A stretch of 5,079 nt of DNA from Oscillospiraceae bacterium (GTDB lineage Bacteria > Bacillota > Clostridia > Oscillospirales > Ruminococcaceae): positions 1 through 5,079 of the forward strand of contig SVNB01000111.1 of NCBI GenBank assembly GCA_015067125.1, read 5' to 3'. The position numbers and the translations under genes are program-made. Under the pieces are notes generated by a model that worked only from the letters and a program-made list of their open reading frames with translations, made no database searches and was not told the DNA's origin. This document shows positions 2,286-5,079 of the stretch, one piece after another (the first letter of the stretch is position 1; every line of letters begins with the position of its first letter).

Positions 2286-5079
2286 TTATTCAACGGATTT
2301 AAGAGATTCCACCATGCTTATCTTTTTAAGGCGGAAGAACATTATTCCGTTTACAAGCAAAGCAAATGCCACCGTCATAACAAACGCCGCAAGATATACC
2401 CATGGCGGAAGGCTTCTTCCGAACATAATTTCGTCGGTCTGTATTGCGTTCAGCACAAACAGATGAAGTCCCTTGCCAAGCAAAAGGCCCGCTCCGGCAC
2501 CAAGAATCGAAAGAATGATGTTTTCTCTGAAAACGTAAGCGGAAACTTCTCTGTCATAAAATCCAAGAACCTTTATGGTGGCAATTTCTCTTATGCGCTC
2601 TGTTATGTTTATATTTGTAAGGTTATACAGAACAACAAATGCCAGCGCCGCCGCGCATACAATTATAAGCACCACAACGTAGTTAAGGTTTTTTACCGTA
2701 TCGCTGAAGGACTGCATGGTTGTTCTGGAAAAAGAAAGTGCCAGCACGCCGTCGTATTCCGTAAGGGTATGGGCAAGGTTATCCTGTGCCGTTTCTCCGT
2801 CATCGGACATAACGGTGAAAACCGTATTATATTTAGGTATGGTTCCGGCGGTTTCGCGGTAATTCTGCGGAGTCATATAGATAAAGTGCATTGCGTAATT
2901 TTCCGCAACGGCAGTTACTTTTTCCGTAAACTGAATATCATCGCAATAAAAAGTTATCTCGTCCCCGGCAGAAAGTTCAAAAATATCCGCAAATCTTTCT
3001 GTTATTATAACGCCCTCGTCCGTAAGCTCGTAGATTTCTTCCGTGGTGCGGTTTCTTAAAGTTACCATATCTTCAAATTCTTCGGCGTCTTTCGGAATAA
3101 CAAGGGATATATTGCCAAGGCCGCCGTGCTGCGCCGTCTTCATAAATGCAGAAAGGTTTTTTTTCGCAATGGGATTGGAATTAAGTTCATCATAAACTTT
3201 TCTCATTTCCCCTGCTTCTGCGTCCGTATCCAGCGCGACTATCAGATCATAGTTAAAAAGTTCGCTGTACTGTTTTTCCAGAATTACGGAAATGGAAGAA
3301 AAAAGTCCAAAACCGGTAAGGGTAAGAGCCGCACAGCCCGCAATACCCAGAATAGTCATAAAAATACGTTTTTTATAACGGAAAAGGTTGCGCACGGTAA
3401 CTTTTCTGTTAAAGTTAAGGCGCTTCCATATAAACGGGATTCTTTCCAGCAAAACCCTTTTGCCCGCCTTTGGTGCTTTGGGACGCATAAGCTCCGCAGG
3501 GTTTGCCCTTAATTCCGCATATCCTGCCATTATTACCGCAAGGCTTGTGCACAAAACGCACACGGCTATAACGGCAAGCCATACCCAGGGCATTGCCACA
3601 AATTCTATGGAAGGAACAATATAGCGCATGGCGTATGCCGCATAGATAATAAGCGGGAAAACTATTACGCAAAGCGCAATGCCAAAAACCGCGCCGCTTA
3701 TGCTTGCAAAGGCAGAATAAACTATAAATTTTGCCATAATGGCGCCTTTGCCGTAACCCAGGGCCTTCATGGTGCCGATTTGTGTGCGCTGTTCTTCCAC
3801 CATTCTTGTCATTGTGGTAAGGCACACAAGCATTGCCACCAAAAAGAAGAAAATCGGGAAGACCCTGCCGACGCTTTCGATTATATAAACGTCGCTTTCG
3901 TAACTGCTGTAACCCGGGTTATCATCACGGGTGAATACGTACCATACCGGTTCTTTAAGGTTTGCAATATCTTTTTCCGCTTGTGCGATTTCTTTTTTCG
4001 CATCGGCAATTTCTGTTTTTGCTTCTGCTTTTGCTTCTTCAAATTCCGCAAGGCCTTCGTTATATTCCTGCCAGCCTTCGGCAAGCTCCGCTTCGCCTTC
4101 TTCCAGTTCCGCAAGACCTTTATTCAGTTCGTATTTTGCGTTATCAAGCTCTTTTTTGCCTTCTGTTTTTGCTTTTTCCAGTTCGGCCCTGCCGGATTCC
4201 ATTTCTTTTTCCGCAGCGACAAGGGTGTTATAGGCATAATCAAGCTGCTCTTTGCCTTCCATAAGCTGGTTATATCCATCTATGGCAGTATCTATCTGGG
4301 CAATCTGTTCTTCCAGCTGTTTTATAAGATATCTTGTGGAAAGCGGACGCAAAGGTTCCGGAATCATCAGCAGCGGCGCAAGGGTATTGCGCAGCATGGT
4401 TTTTGTTTCATAAAGGCTGCTTATGGTCATTCCGGAAGAAGCAAGGCCCTGTTCAAACTGCTTGTATCCGTTTTCATATTCCTGCTTGCCTTTTTCATAT
4501 TCCGCCCAGCCGGCAGCAATTTCTTTTTCTCCGTTTGCCAGTTCTTTTTCCGCATTGGCAATTTCTTTTTCAAAGGTCGCAACGCCGTTATTATATTCTT
4601 TTAAGCCTTTATTGTATTCATTACGGCCTTTTTCCAGTTCTGCCTGCGCTTCTTCAAGCTGTGTTTTCGCGTCCGCAAGCTCCGCTTCCGCATCCGCAAG
4701 TTCCTGCTCTGCATCGGCAATTTCTGCTTTTGCGTCCTCTATTTCTTTTGCGGCTTCTGTTTTTATTTCTTCCAGCCGCAGGGTTTTGCGGATATCTCCC
4801 AAAGCTTCGAAATCTTCTTTTGCAATTTCCACCGCTTCGTCATAAGCTTCGTCAAAGGCAGAAACGCCGACTGTGGAATCAAGGGTAACGTAAACTTCCG
4901 TATATGCGCTTACGCAGAAGTTTTCCTCCGGAATCATAACATAGGTATCCGCGCTGCCGTCGCCTATGGTGGCTGTACCGCGGTCATAAGCTATATACTG
5001 CGGGCTCATCACAATGCCCACAACCTTCCAGCTGTCACGCTCCAATGTATCTTCCAGCGGGTCTTCGTGGTCTGTGGTA
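2286..5079 (-). CDS. FtsX-type ABC transporter permease with long coiled-coil insertion, N-terminus cut by window edge
   Basis: The frame is open from the right edge to TAA at 2288-2286, giving 930 visible residues; the TTG at 5045 is an internal Leu codon, not a start. Numbering from that Leu, residues 1-60 are the end of a MacB-like extracytoplasmic domain (WKVVGIVMSP). Residues 89-365 are a coiled coil in two arms (about 89-200 and 240-363) joined by a Pro-containing turn. Membrane segments follow at about 393-412, 441-470, 486-508, 562-584, 788-808, 841-867 and 882-904. Each FtsX module has its cytoplasmic coupling stretch: MVEEQRTQIGTMKALGY (415-431) and ITERIREIATIKVLGF (814-829). A second extracytoplasmic domain spans about 585-785. 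An N-terminal membrane segment is expected beyond the edge, making eight. Such permeases pair with a MacB/LolD-like ATPase and act as mechanotransmission or export systems; the ATPase gene is probably upstream, outside the window. Substrate is unknown, so no symbol is given. No frameshift is seen. Confidence 0.92.
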   Translation of the reverse strand, partial: TTDHEDPLEDTLERDSWKVVGIVMSPQYIAYDRGTATIGDGSADTYVMIPEENFCVSAYTEVYVTLDSTVGVSAFDEAYDEAVEIAKEDFEALGDIRKTLRLEEIKTEAAKEIEDAKAEIADAEQELADAEAELADAKTQLEEAQAELEKGRNEYNKGLKEYNNGVATFEKEIANAEKELANGEKEIAAGWAEYEKGKQEYENGYKQFEQGLASSGMTISSLYETKTMLRNTLAPLLMIPEPLRPLSTRYLIKQLEEQIAQIDTAIDGYNQLMEGKEQLDYAYNTLVAAEKEMESGRAELEKAKTEGKKELDNAKYELNKGLAELEEGEAELAEGWQEYNEGLAEFEEAKAEAKTEIADAKKEIAQAEKDIANLKEPVWYVFTRDDNPGYSSYESDVYIIESVGRVFPIFFFLVAMLVCLTTMTRMVEEQRTQIGTMKALGYGKGAIMAKFIVYSAFASISGAVFGIALCVIVFPLIIYAAYAMRYIVPSIEFVAMPWVWLAVIAVCVLCTSLAVIMAGYAELRANPAELMRPKAPKAGKRVLLERIPFIWKRLNFNRKVTVRNLFRYKKRIFMTILGIAGCAALTLTGFGLFSSISVILEKQYSELFNYDLIVALDTDAEAGEMRKVYDELNSNPIAKKNLSAFMKTAQHGGLGNISLVIPKDAEEFEDMVTLRNRTTEEIYELTDEGVIITERFADIFELSAGDEITFYCDDIQFTEKVTAVAENYAMHFIYMTPQNYRETAGTIPKYNTVFTVMSDDGETAQDNLAHTLTEYDGVLALSFSRTTMQSFSDTVKNLNYVVVLIIVCAAALAFVVLYNLTNINITERIREIATIKVLGFYDREVSAYVFRENIILSILGAGAGLLLGKGLHLFVLNAIQTDEIMFGRSLPPWVYLAAFVMTVAFALLVNGIMFFRLKKISMVESLKSVE

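Noticed and set aside
3780..4604. Open plus-strand frame of about 274 codons opposite the permease coiled coil
   Set aside because: The Phe/Cys-rich low-complexity product comes from reading Glu/Lys/Ala codons backwards; it has no start signal, and the minus-strand frame is clearly the gene.
5043..5045. TTG as the start codon of the permease
   Set aside because: The frame continues without a stop to the window edge, the residues upstream read as normal domain sequence, and the family needs a further N-terminal membrane segment and domain.

Overview
The window looks like chromosomal DNA from a low-to-mid GC Gram-positive anaerobe, most likely a gut Clostridia-type Firmicute. This rests on strong AGGAG/GGAGG ribosome binding sites, a SEDS cell-wall gene next to a ROK glucokinase, a large coiled-coil FtsX-type permease of the kind common in that group, and an intergenic region packed with short palindromes. 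The assignment is inference from style, not from a marker gene.

Layout: (1) Bases 1-286 (+) hold the C-terminal end of a SEDS-family protein (FtsW/RodA/SpoVE), cut by the left edge. (2) Bases 306-1256 (+) encode a complete 316-residue ROK-family sugar kinase, probably a glucokinase, 19 bases downstream and with its own ribosome binding site, so the two are probably co-transcribed. A strong intrinsic terminator follows at 1271-1307. (3) Bases 1308-1954 contain no gene I can support. They hold a dense mosaic of inverted repeats, several of which share one composite plan: a C-rich flank, a hairpin of variable sequence and a more conserved hairpin. (4) Bases 2005-2187 (-) encode a 60-residue helical protein of unknown function with a recognisable extended -10 promoter, ribosome binding site and terminator. 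(5) Bases 2286-5079 (-) encode most of a very large ABC transporter permease with two FtsX-type membrane modules and a long coiled-coil insertion. Its N-terminus lies beyond the right edge.

Functionally, the left operon joins peptidoglycan polymerisation (SEDS glycosyltransferase) with sugar phosphorylation. The permease would need an ATPase subunit, not seen here and probably encoded upstream of it beyond the right edge. The two sides converge, and the palindrome island sits between the two facing terminators, where insertions would harm no transcript. The least explained items are the composite hairpin repeats, the glycine-phased coiled-coil hairpin of the permease and the small orphan protein.
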